From Microbacterium sp. Clip185 (GTDB lineage Bacteria; Actinomycetota; Actinomycetes; Actinomycetales; Microbacteriaceae), in the NCBI RefSeq assembly GCF_028743715.1, contig NZ_CP117996.1, positions 1,178,001-1,242,000 of the forward strand: a DNA stretch of 64,000 nucleotides, written 5' to 3'. Of this stretch, positions 1-11,979 are shown in pieces (the stretch's first letter is position 1; the number at the start of each line of letters is the position of its first letter). A program made the position numbers and the translations under genes. The notes beneath the pieces were generated by a model. It saw only the letters and a list, made by a program, of their open reading frames with translations, was not told the origin of the DNA and did no database searches.

Positions 1-1368
1 CAGTACGTCACCGGAACGCTCTCGGCCATGTCGCAGATCGGCGCCGGCATGGACCAGATGGCCCAGGGTGCCTCCGCGATCACCGGTGGACTGACCCAGG
101 CGCAGAGCGGCGCAAGCGCGCTGCAGACCTACACGCTCCAGCTGGCGGACGGATTGCGGACCATGGACGGCGTGCTCTCCGAGCTGCCCGCGGGCGCGCG
201 AGGGCTCGGCGACCTCACGGCAGCCGGGGCCGTCGCATCGGGGGATCTCTCGCTGCGTCTCGCGGAGCGCGCGCTCGGAGCGGGTGCGGCCGATGCTGCC
301 CAGCGGGACGTGCAGACGCGCCTGGCCGCGCTCGCCGCCTTCTCGGCGCAGCTGACCCCGGCGCAGCAGCAGGAGTTCGCGGCACTTCTGTCTCCCACGA
401 GGGACGCCGCCGACGTCGTCTCGGCCCTGCTGGCCGGCCAGTCCGACGCGCTCGGCAAGGACGCGGAGACAGCGGCGGCGGTCGCTGTCGGCGCGGGCGC
501 GATCTCCGCCGTCAGCGGCCCCGTGGCCGACGGCCTCGGCCGCCTGTCCACCGCGCTGGGATCCGCCGCCTCCGGAGCGGACGGACTCGCGCAGGGCAAC
601 GGTCAGCTCGCTGCGGCGCTCGGAACCCTGGGGGAGGGCAGCGGGCAGCTCGCCCAAGGCCTCGACTCGGCACAGGCGGCGATTCCCCGCTACGACGCCG
701 ACCAGCAGAAGCAGATCGCCGAGGTGGTCGCCAGGCCGATCGGCGTCGACAGCACCACGACGACGGGACCCCGAAGCGCCGTCGCCTCATCGATGGCCGT
801 CTTCGGGCCGGTGGCGCTGTGGATCGGAGCGATCGGCGTGATGCTGGCGCTGCTGCCCTTCGCACGTTCGGCGCTGACCTCCGCCGCATCCGCGCTGCGC
901 CTGGCGCGCTCCGCGGCGGTGGTCATCGTGACCGTCGCTCTCGCGCAGGCCGTCCTCGTGTGGGGCGCCGTGGCGCTGTCGGGCGTGGCCCCGGAGCGTG
1001 CGCTTGTGGCCGCGGGGCTGACCGCGGTCACCGCGGTCGCCTTCGCTCTCGTGCATCAGGGCCTGGTCGCGTTCCTCCCGCGAGCCGGTCTCGTCGTGTC
1101 GCTCGTGCTGCTGGGGCTGCAGGTGATCGCGGCGGGAACCCTGGCCGCGCCGGGAACCACGCCCGCCGCGACGGGCCCGCTGGCGGGCCTGCCGTTGAGC
1201 CTCGCCCTGCAGGGGGCGCAGGCGCTCGTGGGCGGCTCGCTGCACGCGGTGCTGAACGCCGCCATCGGCTTGGTGCTGTGGGGAGCGGTCGGCGCGCTCG
1301 CGACGGTGTTGGCGATCCGCCGAGCGCGGGTGCGTGCGCTGGCCGCGTCCGTTCTCGCGCGAGCCTGA
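1..1368 (+). CDS. YhgE/Pip-type membrane protein, 5'-truncated by the window edge
   Basis: The frame is open from base 1, so the gene begins upstream of the window; the first internal ATG is at 28. The first ~230 visible residues are a soluble stretch rich in Gly, Ala, Ser, Gln and Leu with heptad-like spacing (repeated GLxQ, GAxAL and LAxGL patterns), as in the extracytoplasmic stalk of YhgE/Pip (phage-infection-protein-like) proteins. It is followed by about six hydrophobic segments and an Arg-rich C-terminus. The family belongs to the ABC-2 permease superfamily and in actinobacteria often sits near type VII-like or TetR-controlled export genes. The precise role is unknown. The N-terminal membrane helix expected of the family would lie outside the window. 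It converges on the ATPase at 1385-2515, with 16 bp between stop codons. Confidence 0.75.
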   Translation, partial: QYVTGTLSAMSQIGAGMDQMAQGASAITGGLTQAQSGASALQTYTLQLADGLRTMDGVLSELPAGARGLGDLTAAGAVASGDLSLRLAERALGAGAADAAQRDVQTRLAALAAFSAQLTPAQQQEFAALLSPTRDAADVVSALLAGQSDALGKDAETAAAVAVGAGAISAVSGPVADGLGRLSTALGSAASGADGLAQGNGQLAAALGTLGEGSGQLAQGLDSAQAAIPRYDADQQKQIAEVVARPIGVDSTTTTGPRSAVASSMAVFGPVALWIGAIGVMLALLPFARSALTSAASALRLARSAAVVIVTVALAQAVLVWGAVALSGVAPERALVAAGLTAVTAVAFALVHQGLVAFLPRAGLVVSLVLLGLQVIAAGTLAAPGTTPAATGPLAGLPLSLALQGAQALVGGSLHAVLNAAIGLVLWGAVGALATVLAIRRARVRALAASVLARA

Positions 1369-1384
1369 TCCGCACAGCCTGCGC

Positions 1385-2515
1385 TCAGCGGCTGCCCCAG
1401 TTCCACGCGGGGACGTCCAGGAACCCCTGCCCCTCGATGATGGTGCCGTCCCCGGTGCGCGCCAGGCGGTGCGCGAGGGCGCCGCCGTCCTCGAGCCGGC
1501 GAGCGAGCTCGGCCGCGTGGGTGACCACCATCACCTGGGTGCGCCGCGAGGCGGAGACGATGAGCTGCGCGAGGGGGTCGAGCAGGCTCGCGTGCAGACT
1601 CGCCTCGGGCTCGTTGAGCACGGTCAGCGGCCCCGGAGACGCGGGCAGGAGCGCGGCGCACAGCAGCAAGTAGCGCAGGATGCCGTCGCTGACCTCGGCG
1701 ACGTCGAGCGCGCGCAGCAGACCGGGCTGGCGCACCCGGAGCCGGAGCCGCCCGTCGTCCGCGTCGACCTGCACCCGCATCCCGGGGAAGGCGCGTTCTA
1801 CCTCCGCGTCGAGGGCGTCGCCGGCACCCGCTTCGCGCACGCTCGCCCAGAGGGCCGCGACGTTCTCCCCGCCGTGGGAGAGCGCCCGGGTACGCGTGCC
1901 CACTTGCGGCGAACGCGCGGGAGCATCCGCATCCACGCGGAAGTGGTCGTAGAAGCGCCAGTTCGCGAGCGTCCGTCGCAGCGTCAACAGCTCGGGGCCG
2001 GTGTCTCCGTCGGCGAGGTCGACGAGAATGCTCTCGAAGGGAGCCAGCGACTGGTCGAGCGTGACCCAGGAATCCTCGCGCACGCGCGTCGCGCTGCGGC
2101 GCCGATCGATGAGCAGAGACGACGGTTTCGCGACCGCGCCGGCGAACACCTGCTCGCGCTTGATCTCCGGGTCACGGGCGAAGAGGCTCCGGCCGTCGGT
2201 CTGGGGCAGGCCGAGGTCGACCAGATAGCCGAGCTCGTCGGCGGAGAAGCCCAGCCGCACGGCGACGGGGTTCCGTCGCAGGGTGCCCTCACCGCCACCG
2301 TGCTCGGGGCCGGCCCACAGCAACGACGACAGGCCGCCCTCGCGTGCGACGGCCGCGACCATGCCGCCGGTGGCTGCGCCTGCCAGCAGGCGCAGGGCAC
2401 GGTAGAGGTTGGACTTGCCGGTGCCGTTCGCGCCCGTCACGACCGTGAGTCGCGCGAGCGGCACGGCGACATCGCGCAGCGAGCGGTACCCGGAGACGGC
2501 GATGGTCTGCAGCAT
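1385..2515 (-). CDS. AAA/ABC-like predicted ATPase (COG4637/RecF-like fold)
   Basis: A 376-aa single-domain ATPase. The Walker A motif GANGTGKSN lies near residue 28, straight after a SMC/RecF-like N-terminus ([13 protein letters not shown]). Near the C-terminus come a signature-like ALLP...[14 protein letters not shown] segment (Walker B with Asn before the Glu, as I recall for COG4637 predicted ATPases) and a switch His in [11 protein letters not shown]. The family is poorly characterised; related proteins are linked to DNA repair or defence, but nothing here shows a partner nuclease. The ATG lies 6 nt after CAGACT, a -10-like box, so the mRNA may be leaderless. It diverges from the arg operon. 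Confidence 0.8.
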   Translation of the reverse strand: MLQTIAVSGYRSLRDVAVPLARLTVVTGANGTGKSNLYRALRLLAGAATGGMVAAVAREGGLSSLLWAGPEHGGGEGTLRRNPVAVRLGFSADELGYLVDLGLPQTDGRSLFARDPEIKREQVFAGAVAKPSSLLIDRRRSATRVREDSWVTLDQSLAPFESILVDLADGDTGPELLTLRRTLANWRFYDHFRVDADAPARSPQVGTRTRALSHGGENVAALWASVREAGAGDALDAEVERAFPGMRVQVDADDGRLRLRVRQPGLLRALDVAEVSDGILRYLLLCAALLPASPGPLTVLNEPEASLHASLLDPLAQLIVSASRRTQVMVVTHAAELARRLEDGGALAHRLARTGDGTIIEGQGFLDVPAWNWGSR

Positions 2516-2552
2516 CGCCCCAGTCTGGCAAGGGGGTGCGACGTGCGCCGAT

Positions 2553-2582
2553 TTGCGGATGCGGTGCGCGCGCCGCTATCGT
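2553..2582 (+). promoter_or_regulatory. Promoter candidate for the arginine operon leader
   Basis: TTGCGG (2553-2558) and TATCGT (2577-2582) are separated by 18 bp, as in a primary-sigma promoter. The -10 box ends 6 nt before the ATG at 2589, so transcription would begin at or next to that ATG and give a leaderless mRNA. No clear ARG-box palindrome was found by eye here. Confidence 0.45.
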
Positions 2583-2588
2583 CGCCGC

Positions 2589-2660
2589 ATGTCCTCGGCC
2601 CGGTTCCACAGCGCACAGCGCGTGGTCGTGCGCCGACGTCTGGGAGACCGCCGAATCTAG
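2589..2660 (+). CDS. Putative Arg-rich leader peptide upstream of argC
   Basis: A 23-codon ORF begins 6 nt after a TATCGT -10 box and ends at TAG, 92 nt before argC. Seven of the 23 residues are Arg, including a run of three (CGC CGA CGT) and a pair near the end (CGC CGA). This would suit ribosome-mediated sensing of charged tRNA-Arg ahead of arginine biosynthesis genes. Caution: random GC-rich frames are also Arg-rich, so the composition alone is weak evidence. The stronger points are the position, the -10 spacing and a downstream GNRA-capped hairpin at 2711-2726. It is too short for standard gene callers. Confidence 0.4.
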   Translation: MSSARFHSAQRVVVRRRLGDRRI

Positions 2661-2710
2661 GCGATGCGTGCCGCACCGGTCCGGGTGCGCGGGCGTCGCC
2701 GATGCCGCCG

Positions 2711-2726
2711 GTGCGCGCGAGCGCAC
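2711..2726 (+). promoter_or_regulatory. GNRA-capped hairpin between arg leader ORF and argC
   Basis: GTGCGC (2711-2716) and GCGCAC (2721-2726) form a perfect 6-bp stem closed by a GCGA tetraloop. A second copy of GGTGCGC at about 2684-2690 could compete for the 3' arm, which would allow alternative folds. No U-run follows; the argC ribosome binding site AAGGTGG lies about 15 nt downstream. Confidence 0.35.
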
Positions 2727-2752
2727 AGCTCCCAGACTCTAAGGTGGAACCC

Positions 2753-3799
2753 ATGCCCTATTCGGTCGCCGTGTCCGGCGCGTCCGGCTATGCAGGAGGC
2801 GAGATCCTCCGCATCCTCTCCGCGCACCCCGACGTCGAGATCCGCACCGTCACCGCGCATTCGAATGCCGGGACGCCGCTGATCTCGCAGCAGCCGCACT
2901 TGCGCTCGCTCGCGCACCTCGAGCTCCAGCCGACCACCCCGGAGGTGCTCGCCGGCCACGACATCGTGGTGCTCGCGCTGCCGCACGGGCAGTCCGGTCA
3001 GTACACCGACGCGCTCGCCGACGTGCCGCTGGTCATCGACGCCGGGGCCGATCACCGGCTCCTATCCGCCGATGCATGGGCGGCCTTCTACGGCGGTGAC
3101 TTTCACGAGCCCTGGACCTATGGCGTGCCGGAGCTGCTCGTGGACGGCGTCAAGCAGCGCGAGCGGCTCGTCGGAGCCTCGCGCATCGCCGCCCCCGGCT
3201 GCAACGCCTCGACGGTGTCGCTGAGTCTCGCCCCCGGTGTCGCTGCCGGCGTCATCGACGCGGGCGACATCGTGAGCGTCCTCGCCGTCGGCCCGTCCGG
3301 TGCAGGGAAGAGCCTCAAACCGCACCTGCTCGCGAGCGAGGTCCTCGGCACCGCCAACCCCTACGCCGTCGGCGGCACGCACCGCCACATCCCGGAGATC
3401 CAGCAGGCGCTCGCCGGTGCCGGCGCCCGCGGCGATGTGCGCATCTCGTTCACGCCCGTCATCGTCCCGATGTCGCGCGGCATCCTCGCCACCTCCAGCG
3501 CGCCCATCGCGCCCGGAGTCACCGACGCCGAGATCCGCGATGCGTGGGCGGCGGCCTATGCGGACGAGACGTTCGTGCAGCTGTTGCCGGAGGGCACGTT
3601 CCCGCGAACGGCCGACGTGCTGGGAGCCAACACGGCGCTGCTCGGGCTGGCCATCGACCGCGCGGCGAACCGCGTCGTCGTCGTCGCCGCCGTCGACAAT
3701 CTCGTCAAGGGCACGGCGGGCGCCGCCGTGCAGTCCATGAACATCGCGCTCGGTCTTCCCGAACACCGCGCGCTCACCGTGAACGGAGTCGCGCCGTGA
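2753..3799 (+). CDS. argC: N-acetyl-gamma-glutamyl-phosphate reductase
   Basis: ArgC reduces N-acetylglutamyl-5-phosphate to the semialdehyde with NADPH, the third step of arginine synthesis in the cytoplasm. The 348-aa protein has the GASGYAG dinucleotide-binding loop at about residues 9-15, the catalytic Cys150 in APGCNAST and the family segment GPSGAGKSL followed by [10 protein letters not shown] with the active-site His. The ATG at 2753 is preceded by AAGGTGG. A longer upstream reading frame exists but has no family similarity before this ATG. First gene of the tightly packed argC-J-B-D-F operon; its TGA overlaps the argJ GTG. Confidence 0.96.
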   Translation: MPYSVAVSGASGYAGGEILRILSAHPDVEIRTVTAHSNAGTPLISQQPHLRSLAHLELQPTTPEVLAGHDIVVLALPHGQSGQYTDALADVPLVIDAGADHRLLSADAWAAFYGGDFHEPWTYGVPELLVDGVKQRERLVGASRIAAPGCNASTVSLSLAPGVAAGVIDAGDIVSVLAVGPSGAGKSLKPHLLASEVLGTANPYAVGGTHRHIPEIQQALAGAGARGDVRISFTPVIVPMSRGILATSSAPIAPGVTDAEIRDAWAAAYADETFVQLLPEGTFPRTADVLGANTALLGLAIDRAANRVVVVAAVDNLVKGTAGAAVQSMNIALGLPEHRALTVNGVAP

Positions 3800-4953
3800 C
3801 CGTCACCGCCCCCGCAGGATTCGAGGCCGCCGGTGTCGCCGCCGGTCTGAAATCGACCGGCAAGTCCGACGTGGCCGTCGTCGTCAACCGCGGACCGCTG
3901 AAGGTCGGTGCCGCGGTCTTCACCTCCAACAGGGCAAAAGCCAACCCGATCCTCTGGTCGGAGCAGGTGATCGCCGACGGCGTCGTCGAGGCCGTCGTGC
4001 TCAACTCCGGCGGTGCGAACTGCTTCACGGGATCCTTCGGGTTCCAGACGACCCACCAGACCGCCGAGAAGGCCGCCGAGCTGCTGGGCGTCGCACCCGG
4101 CGACATCCTGGTGTGCTCGACCGGTCTGATCGGAACGGGCGACGAGGTGTTCCGTGCGAAGGTCCTCCAGGGCGTCGAAGCCGGTGTCGCCGCCCTGTCC
4201 GCCGACGGCGGCCTGGATGCGGCGCACGCCATCATGACGACAGATTCCGTGGCGAAGACGAGCGTGTACACCGGCGACGGCTGGTCGATCGGCGGCATCG
4301 CGAAGGGCGCGGGAATGCTCGCGCCGGGCCTTGCCACGATGCTCGTGGTCATCACGACCGACGCGGTGCTGACCGCATCCGAGGCCGACGCGCACCTGCG
4401 CCAGGCGACGCACGTGAGCTTCGACCGTCTCGACTCCGACGGCTGCATGTCCACGAACGATCAGGTGAGTCTGCTCGTCAGCGGGGCGAGCGGGATCGCG
4501 CCGGACGCGGCGGCCTTCCGCGAGGGGCTCGTCGCCCTGTGCGACGACCTGGCACGTCAGCTGCAGGGCGACGCCGAGGGCGCAAGCCACGACATCACCA
4601 TCCGCGTCGTGCACGCCGCATCCGAGGACGACGCGGTGGAGGTGGGACGCTCCATCGCTCGCAACAACCTGTTCAAGGCGGCGATCTTCGGCAACGACCC
4701 GAACTGGGGCAGGGTGCTGGCAGCCATCGGCACAACGCAGGCCGAGTTCGACCCCTACGACGTCGACGTCTGGATGAACGGCGTGCGGGTCTGCTCCGCC
4801 GGCGGCCCCGACGCGCCCCGCGAGGACGTTGATCTCACCCCGCGGGCGACCGATCTCGTCGTCGACCTGAAATCGGGCGACGTCGAGGCGACGATCCGCA
4901 CCAACGACCTCACGCACGACTACGTCCACGAGAACAGCGCATACTCCTCATGA
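3796..4953 (+). CDS. argJ: Bifunctional ornithine acetyltransferase/N-acetylglutamate synthase
   Basis: ArgJ transfers acetyl groups between N-acetylornithine and glutamate, making the pathway cyclic. The 385-aa precursor self-cleaves before a Thr nucleophile, here Thr181 in the segment LAPGLATML, giving alpha and beta chains. The oxyanion-hole segment CSTGLIG is at 107-113. The GTG start overlaps the argC stop (GTGA), so translation is coupled; its own stop overlaps the argB ATG. Length and motif order are normal for the family. Whether it is mono- or bifunctional cannot be read from sequence; no separate argA was seen in the window. Confidence 0.96.
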   Translation: MTVTAPAGFEAAGVAAGLKSTGKSDVAVVVNRGPLKVGAAVFTSNRAKANPILWSEQVIADGVVEAVVLNSGGANCFTGSFGFQTTHQTAEKAAELLGVAPGDILVCSTGLIGTGDEVFRAKVLQGVEAGVAALSADGGLDAAHAIMTTDSVAKTSVYTGDGWSIGGIAKGAGMLAPGLATMLVVITTDAVLTASEADAHLRQATHVSFDRLDSDGCMSTNDQVSLLVSGASGIAPDAAAFREGLVALCDDLARQLQGDAEGASHDITIRVVHAASEDDAVEVGRSIARNNLFKAAIFGNDPNWGRVLAAIGTTQAEFDPYDVDVWMNGVRVCSAGGPDAPREDVDLTPRATDLVVDLKSGDVEATIRTNDLTHDYVHENSAYSS

Positions 4954-5851
4954 CAGGTATCGATCTGCAAGACACCGACCCCGCCGCCGCCAGCGCAAAG
5001 GCGGAGACGCTCATCGAGTCGCTGCCGTGGCTCAAGCGCTACCGCGAGCAGATCGTCGTGGTCAAGTACGGCGGCAATGCGATGGTCTCCGACGAACTGC
5101 AGGATGCGTTCGCCGCCGACATCGCCTACCTCCGCTACGTGGGGGTCAAGCCCGTCGTCGTGCACGGCGGGGGGCCGCAGATCTCCAACATGCTGGACCG
5201 GCTGGCGATCCCGAGCGAGTTCAAGGGCGGATACCGCGTCACCTCCACGGAGGCGATCACCGTCGTGCGCATGGTGCTGACCGGACAGATCAATCCGCAG
5301 CTGGTCGCCAAGATCAACGCCCACGGTCCGGTGGCCACGGGGCTCTCGGGCGAGGATGCGGGCCTGTTCGGCGGACGCCGCCGCGGCGTCGTGGTCGACG
5401 GCGTCGAGCACGACCTCGGTCGGGTCGGGGACGTCGTCTCGGTCGACCCGCAGCCGATCATCGACCAGCTCGAGGCGGGCCGCATCCCGGTCGTCTCCTC
5501 CATCGCGCCCGATCTCGACCACGTCGGGCACTCGCTCAACGTGAACGCGGATGCGGCCGCGGCGGCGCTCGCCGTGGCACTCGGCGCTGTGAAACTGGTG
5601 GTGCTGACGGACGTGCCGGGGCTCTATGCGGACTGGCCGAATCGCGACTCCCTCGTCTCGCACCTGACGGCGGCGGAGCTTCGAGAGATGCTTCCGCGTC
5701 TGGAGTCGGGGATGATCCCGAAGATGCAGGCGTGCCTCGACGCGGTCACGGGAGGTGTCCCGACCGCGGCGATCATCGACGGACGAGTGCCGCACTCGGT
5801 GCTCGTCGAACTCTTCACTCAGAAAGGCATCGGAACCGAGGTGGTGGCGTG

Positions 5852-5852
<1 letters not shown>
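4950..5852 (+). CDS. argB: Acetylglutamate kinase
   Basis: ArgB phosphorylates N-acetylglutamate with ATP, the usual feedback-controlled step of arginine synthesis. The 300-aa amino-acid-kinase fold shows the catalytic lysine in VKYGGNAM (residues 38-45) and the substrate-binding VVHGGGPQI. An N-terminal extension of about 30 residues precedes the kinase core; such helices mediate hexamer formation and arginine inhibition in family members, so feedback inhibition is expected but inferred. The ATG overlaps the argJ stop (ATGA), and its TGA overlaps the argD ATG (TGATG). Confidence 0.96.
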
Positions 5853-7089
<1,237 letters not shown>

Positions 7090-7093
<4 letters not shown>

Positions 7094-8013
7094 CCCGTCA
7101 TCTGCTGCGCGACGACGACCTGACCAGCGCCGAGCAGGCGGAGATCCTCGATCTGGCCCTGGAGCTGAAGGCGGACCGCTGGGCGGCGAAGCCGCTCGCC
7201 GGTCCCCAGACCGTCGCGGTGATCTTCGACAAGTCCTCCACGCGCACGCGGGTATCGTTCGCCGTCGGCATCGCGGATCTCGGGGGCTCTCCGCTGATCA
7301 TCTCGACCGCCAACAGCCAGCTCGGCGGCAAGGAGACGCCCTCCGACACCGCGCGCGTGCTCGAGCGCCAGGTGGCGGCGATCGTCTGGCGCACCTACGC
7401 ACAGGCGGGGCTCGAGGAGATGGCGCGCGGCACCCGTGTGCCCGTCGTGAACGCACTGAGCGACGACTTCCACCCCTGCCAGCTGCTGGCGGATCTGCTG
7501 ACGATCCGCGAGCACAAGGGCGAGCTCAGGGGGTTGACCCTGGCCTTCTTCGGGGACGGCCGCTCGAACATGGCGCACTCGTACGCGCTGGCCGGTGTCA
7601 CCGCCGGGATGCACGTGCGCGTCGCATCTCCGGAGTCCTATGCGCCCCGCGAGGACATCGTCGCCGACGCCGATCGTCGCGCCGCGGAGACCGGAGGATC
7701 GCTCACTCTGCTGACGGACCCGCTGGAGGCCGCGGCCGGTGCGGACATCATCGTGACGGACACCTGGGTGTCGATGGGCAAGGAGGAGGAGAAGCTCGCG
7801 CGGCTTCGCGACCTCGGCGCCTACAAGGTGACCGAGGAGACGATGGCGCTCGCCGATCCCGGCGCGATCTTCATCCACTGCCTCCCGGCCGATCGCGGCT
7901 ACGAAGTGGACGCAGCCGTGATCGACGGACCGCAGAGTGTGGTCTGGGACGAAGCCGAGAACCGGCTGCACGCCCAGAAGGCGCTGCTGGTCTGGCTGCT
8001 GCGTCAGAGCTGA
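7090..8013 (+). CDS. argF: Ornithine carbamoyltransferase
   Basis: ArgF joins ornithine and carbamoyl phosphate to form citrulline. The 307-aa protein has the carbamoyl-phosphate motif SSTRTR (about 49-54), the HPCQLLAD motif, and the ornithine/Zn-like HCLP motif near residue 260. The ATG overlaps the argD stop (ATGA). It is the last biosynthetic gene of the first arg block. In many actinobacteria argR and argG follow argF, but here neither is present; the next gene is a DUF418-like membrane protein. Confidence 0.96.
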
Positions 8014-8027
8014 TCGGGACCCGCGGG

Positions 8028-9113
8028 ATGAGGCGGGCGCTGGCGCGGCTGAACGGAGCTGACCGGCTCGGCGGAATCGATCTCGCCCGCGGTCTCGCCG
8101 TGATCGGGATGCTCGCCGCCCACCTGCTGACGATCGAGGAGCCGTTCGATCTGACGCGCCCGCAGACGTGGCTCGACATCGTCAACGGACGATCGTCGAT
8201 CCTGTTCGCCGTCCTCGCGGGGGGCTCTATCGCGCTCACAACGGGAGGGACGTCTCCGGTTTCGGGGGAGCGGTTGCGTGTGGCGCGCGGTCGTCTCCTC
8301 GTACGGGCGGGGCTCATCTGGGTGCTCGGGATCCTGCTGATCCTCACGGGTGTGCCCGTCTACGTGATCCTCCCGGCTTACGCCGTCCTCTTCCTGTTGG
8401 CACTCCCGCTCCTCCGCCTGCGCGCGGGGACCCTGTTCCCGATCGCGGCGGCGCTGCTGGTGGTCATGCCGTTCATCCAGGCGGCACTCGGGCTTCTGCC
8501 GTTCTGGGACACCCCGGAGGGTGAGAGCATCGCGCTCGTCATCGGCTGGGCCTACCCGTTCCCCTTGTGGGTCGGATTCGTGGTGCTGGGCCTGGCGCTC
8601 GGGCGCACCGACCTACGCGATGCGCGGATCGCGGCGATCCTCGTCGTGATGGGGGTCGGGACCGCACTGTTCGCCTACGGCGCGGGCGGCCTGGCGGCGC
8701 CCGTGGCCGCCGCATCCGACTACTGGGGCGTCGCGCTGAGCACGCACCCGCACTCGGGCGGTCTGCCCGAGGTCATCGGCGGCGCGGCCACCGCGGTCGC
8801 GGTCCTGGGCGGATGCCTGCTGATCGCCCGCACTCCCGTGACGTGGGTGCTGCTGCCGCTGCGCGCGACCGGGGCGATGCCGTTGACCGCGTATACCGCC
8901 CAGCTGCTCATCTGGGCGGTGTGGGCTCTGGTCGCACTCGGTGAGACCGGCCCGCTCTGGGAGTTCCGGGAGCTGGAGCCGTTCTGGCCGCTGACGATCG
9001 CCGTCGTGGCCGGCTGCACCATGTGGGCGCTGACGATGGGGCGCGGACCGCTGGAGCGGCTGTTCGCCTGGGTCGCGCGTCGCAGTGTGCGCACAGTCGC
9101 TGAGCGTGCTCGG

Positions 9114-9116
<3 letters not shown>
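8028..9116 (+). CDS. DUF418/DUF1624-like multi-pass membrane protein
   Basis: A 362-aa protein with about ten hydrophobic segments. The N-terminal pattern GGIDLARGLAVIGMLAAHL is the R-G-x-A-x-x-G-M hallmark shared by DUF418, DUF1624 and heparan-alpha-glucosaminide N-acetyltransferase-like families, which are thought to be membrane acyltransferases. Substrate unknown. The chosen ATG at 8028 lies 14 nt after the argF stop, without a clear Shine-Dalgarno sequence. It sits between argF and argH on the same strand, but nothing suggests a role in arginine metabolism. Confidence 0.75.
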
Positions 9117-10556
<1,440 letters not shown>

Positions 10557-10596
10557 GCGCCCCGCGGTGAGAGGGGGGACGTCCCCCAGGAGCGCC

Positions 10597-10646
10597 AAAT
10601 AAGCGAAAAGCTTATATTTCTCAAATATTAGCTATTGGCTTATTAT
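10597..10646 (+). promoter_or_regulatory. AT-rich promoter/operator region of the SatD-like gene
   Basis: A sharply AT-rich stretch in otherwise GC-rich DNA. AATAAGC (10598-10604) is matched by its inverse GCTTATT (10638-10644), with a further GCTTAT at 10610-10615. TATTAT (10641-10646) is a near-consensus -10 box ending 6 nt before the ATG at 10653, implying a leaderless mRNA. The repeated AAGC/GCTT half-sites overlapping the promoter look like an operator, perhaps for the encoded HTH protein itself. Confidence 0.45.
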
Positions 10647-10652
10647 CCCACC

Positions 10653-11288
10653 ATGGCTACCGTCGTCACCGCGGACATCATCGGTTCGCGCTCGCTCCCG
10701 GACCGCGCCGATGCTCAGCGACGCATCGAGGCCGTCTTCGCGTCGGTCGAGTCGGATCTGCCGCTGGCCGATCGGATGCTGACCGCGACCGTGGGCGACG
10801 AGTTCCAGGGGGAGTACCCCGACCTCAGCGCGGCTCTGGCCGGCATCCTGCTGCTCGAACTCGCGCTCCCGGACGGCCTCGAATGCCGGTTCGGCGTCGG
10901 TGTCGGCGACGTCTACACGGTGGACGCGGGAGCGGGCGAACTCGCCGAGGGTCCCGCGTGGTGGGCCGCGCGCGCCGCGATCGACACCTTGCACGCCAAG
11001 CAGGTGCGCGCGATGCCGGCAGCACGCACCTGGATCGAGGCCGCGGAGGACGAGGATGCGGCAGTCCACGAGCAGGTGCGCCTGGCGAACGCGTACGTCT
11101 GGGCACGCGACGAGCTCGTGAGCGCGATGGGGGAGCGGGCGCGCCGTCTGGTCTACGGACGCTGCATGGGTCTCACGCAGCGAGAGCTGGCGACGCGCGA
11201 GCAGATCACTCAATCCGCGGTGTCGCAGCTGCTGACGGCATCCGGAGCTGCAGGCATCGTCGAGGGCTTCGCGCAGTGGCGTCGATGA
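10653..11288 (+). CDS. SatD family protein with C-terminal HTH
   Basis: A 211-aa protein. The N-terminus (VVTADIIGSRSLPDR, then a conserved VGDEFQGEYPDL) is typical of the SatD family (named after streptococcal satD, linked to acid tolerance). The C-terminal ~60 residues look like a helix-turn-helix (LTQRELATREQITQSAVSQLLTASG), so this is probably a DNA-binding protein with a nucleotide-cyclase-like sensor fold. An in-frame TTG lies 18 bp upstream, but ATG 10653 fits a leaderless start. It converges with a small membrane protein 6 bp away, a pairing also known for SatD proteins elsewhere. Function unproven. Confidence 0.7.
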   Translation: MATVVTADIIGSRSLPDRADAQRRIEAVFASVESDLPLADRMLTATVGDEFQGEYPDLSAALAGILLLELALPDGLECRFGVGVGDVYTVDAGAGELAEGPAWWAARAAIDTLHAKQVRAMPAARTWIEAAEDEDAAVHEQVRLANAYVWARDELVSAMGERARRLVYGRCMGLTQRELATREQITQSAVSQLLTASGAAGIVEGFAQWRR

Positions 11289-11294
11289 GCCGCG

Positions 11295-11891
11295 TCAGAA
11301 GATCGCGAGGCGCGCGAGGGCGCCGACCGCTCCCGCCCACAGCAGACTGGCGAGTGTCCCGACGATGAAGCGCTCGCGTGCAGCCGAGGTGGCGAGTTCG
11401 GAGAATCGTCCGATGCCCTTGATCGCCACGACGACGGCGATCGCCTCCGGGAACCCCGCCAGCAGCGAGAGCACGACCGCGAGTCGCTCGAGGTAACCGA
11501 TCGTGGTGCCGCCGCGCAGCACTTCCTCGAGCCCAGGCTCTGTGCCTTCGCCGGCGCGCGACCGGAACACGAGGATCCCGCCCGCGTCCCCTTCGCGCAC
11601 CTGACCGTGCGTGGCGATGTCGAGGATGCGACGTGTGACGGGGTCACCGCCTGCCACAGCGAGGGCCGTTGCGAGCAGGGCGAGGGGGAGCCCGACCACC
11701 AGCGGGAGCTCCACGGGGAGCACGACGACGCTCACCAGGGCGACGAGCACGAGCCCCGTGGCGACGGCGAGTGCGCCGTCAGCGCGGCGGCGGCGTGCGA
11801 CGAGCACCAGGATCAGAGCCGCCGACAGGGCGAGCAGCAGCGCGAGGCTCGTGACGCCGGCGACGATCAGCTCGGGGGAGAGCGCGAACAT
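11295..11891 (-). CDS. Small integral membrane protein, partner of SatD gene
   Basis: A 198-aa protein with about four transmembrane segments: two near the N-terminus separated by a short Arg-rich loop, a soluble segment of about 65 residues (starting GDPVTRRILD), then two helices at the C-terminus. No catalytic motif is visible and I do not recognise the family. The frame is open further upstream, but ATG 11891 begins the hydrophobic sequence and avoids overlap with the tyrS promoter region. It is convergent with the SatD-like gene; as an unnamed membrane partner it may be the transporter or sensor that SatD controls (inference). Confidence 0.65.
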   Translation of the reverse strand: MFALSPELIVAGVTSLALLLALSAALILVLVARRRRADGALAVATGLVLVALVSVVVLPVELPLVVGLPLALLATALAVAGGDPVTRRILDIATHGQVREGDAGGILVFRSRAGEGTEPGLEEVLRGGTTIGYLERLAVVLSLLAGFPEAIAVVVAIKGIGRFSELATSAARERFIVGTLASLLWAGAVGALARLAIF

Positions 11892-11966
11892 GGAGCAAGT
11901 GTCCCAGCCGCCCCCGACGTCGGCTGTGCTCCCGCGCCGGGAGGCTGCGCAGCCCCGGCCAGTTGC

Positions 11967-11972
11967 TACGCT
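11967..11972 (+). promoter_or_regulatory. -10 box of tyrS (leaderless)
   Basis: TACGCT ends 7 nt before the GTG at 11980 and no Shine-Dalgarno sequence precedes that GTG, which points to a leaderless tyrS transcript. It also helps fix the start, since the frame is open for more than 300 bp upstream. Confidence 0.45.
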
Positions 11973-11979
11973 GGCAGGC

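Noticed and set aside
1385..2515. ATPase as part of a defence system (OLD-like with nuclease)
   Set aside because: No TOPRIM or nuclease domain in the protein and no partner gene beside it.
2664..2882. Second Arg-rich ORF between the leader ORF and argC
   Set aside because: Overlaps the start of argC in another frame and has no promoter or binding site; Arg richness is expected in GC-rich frames.
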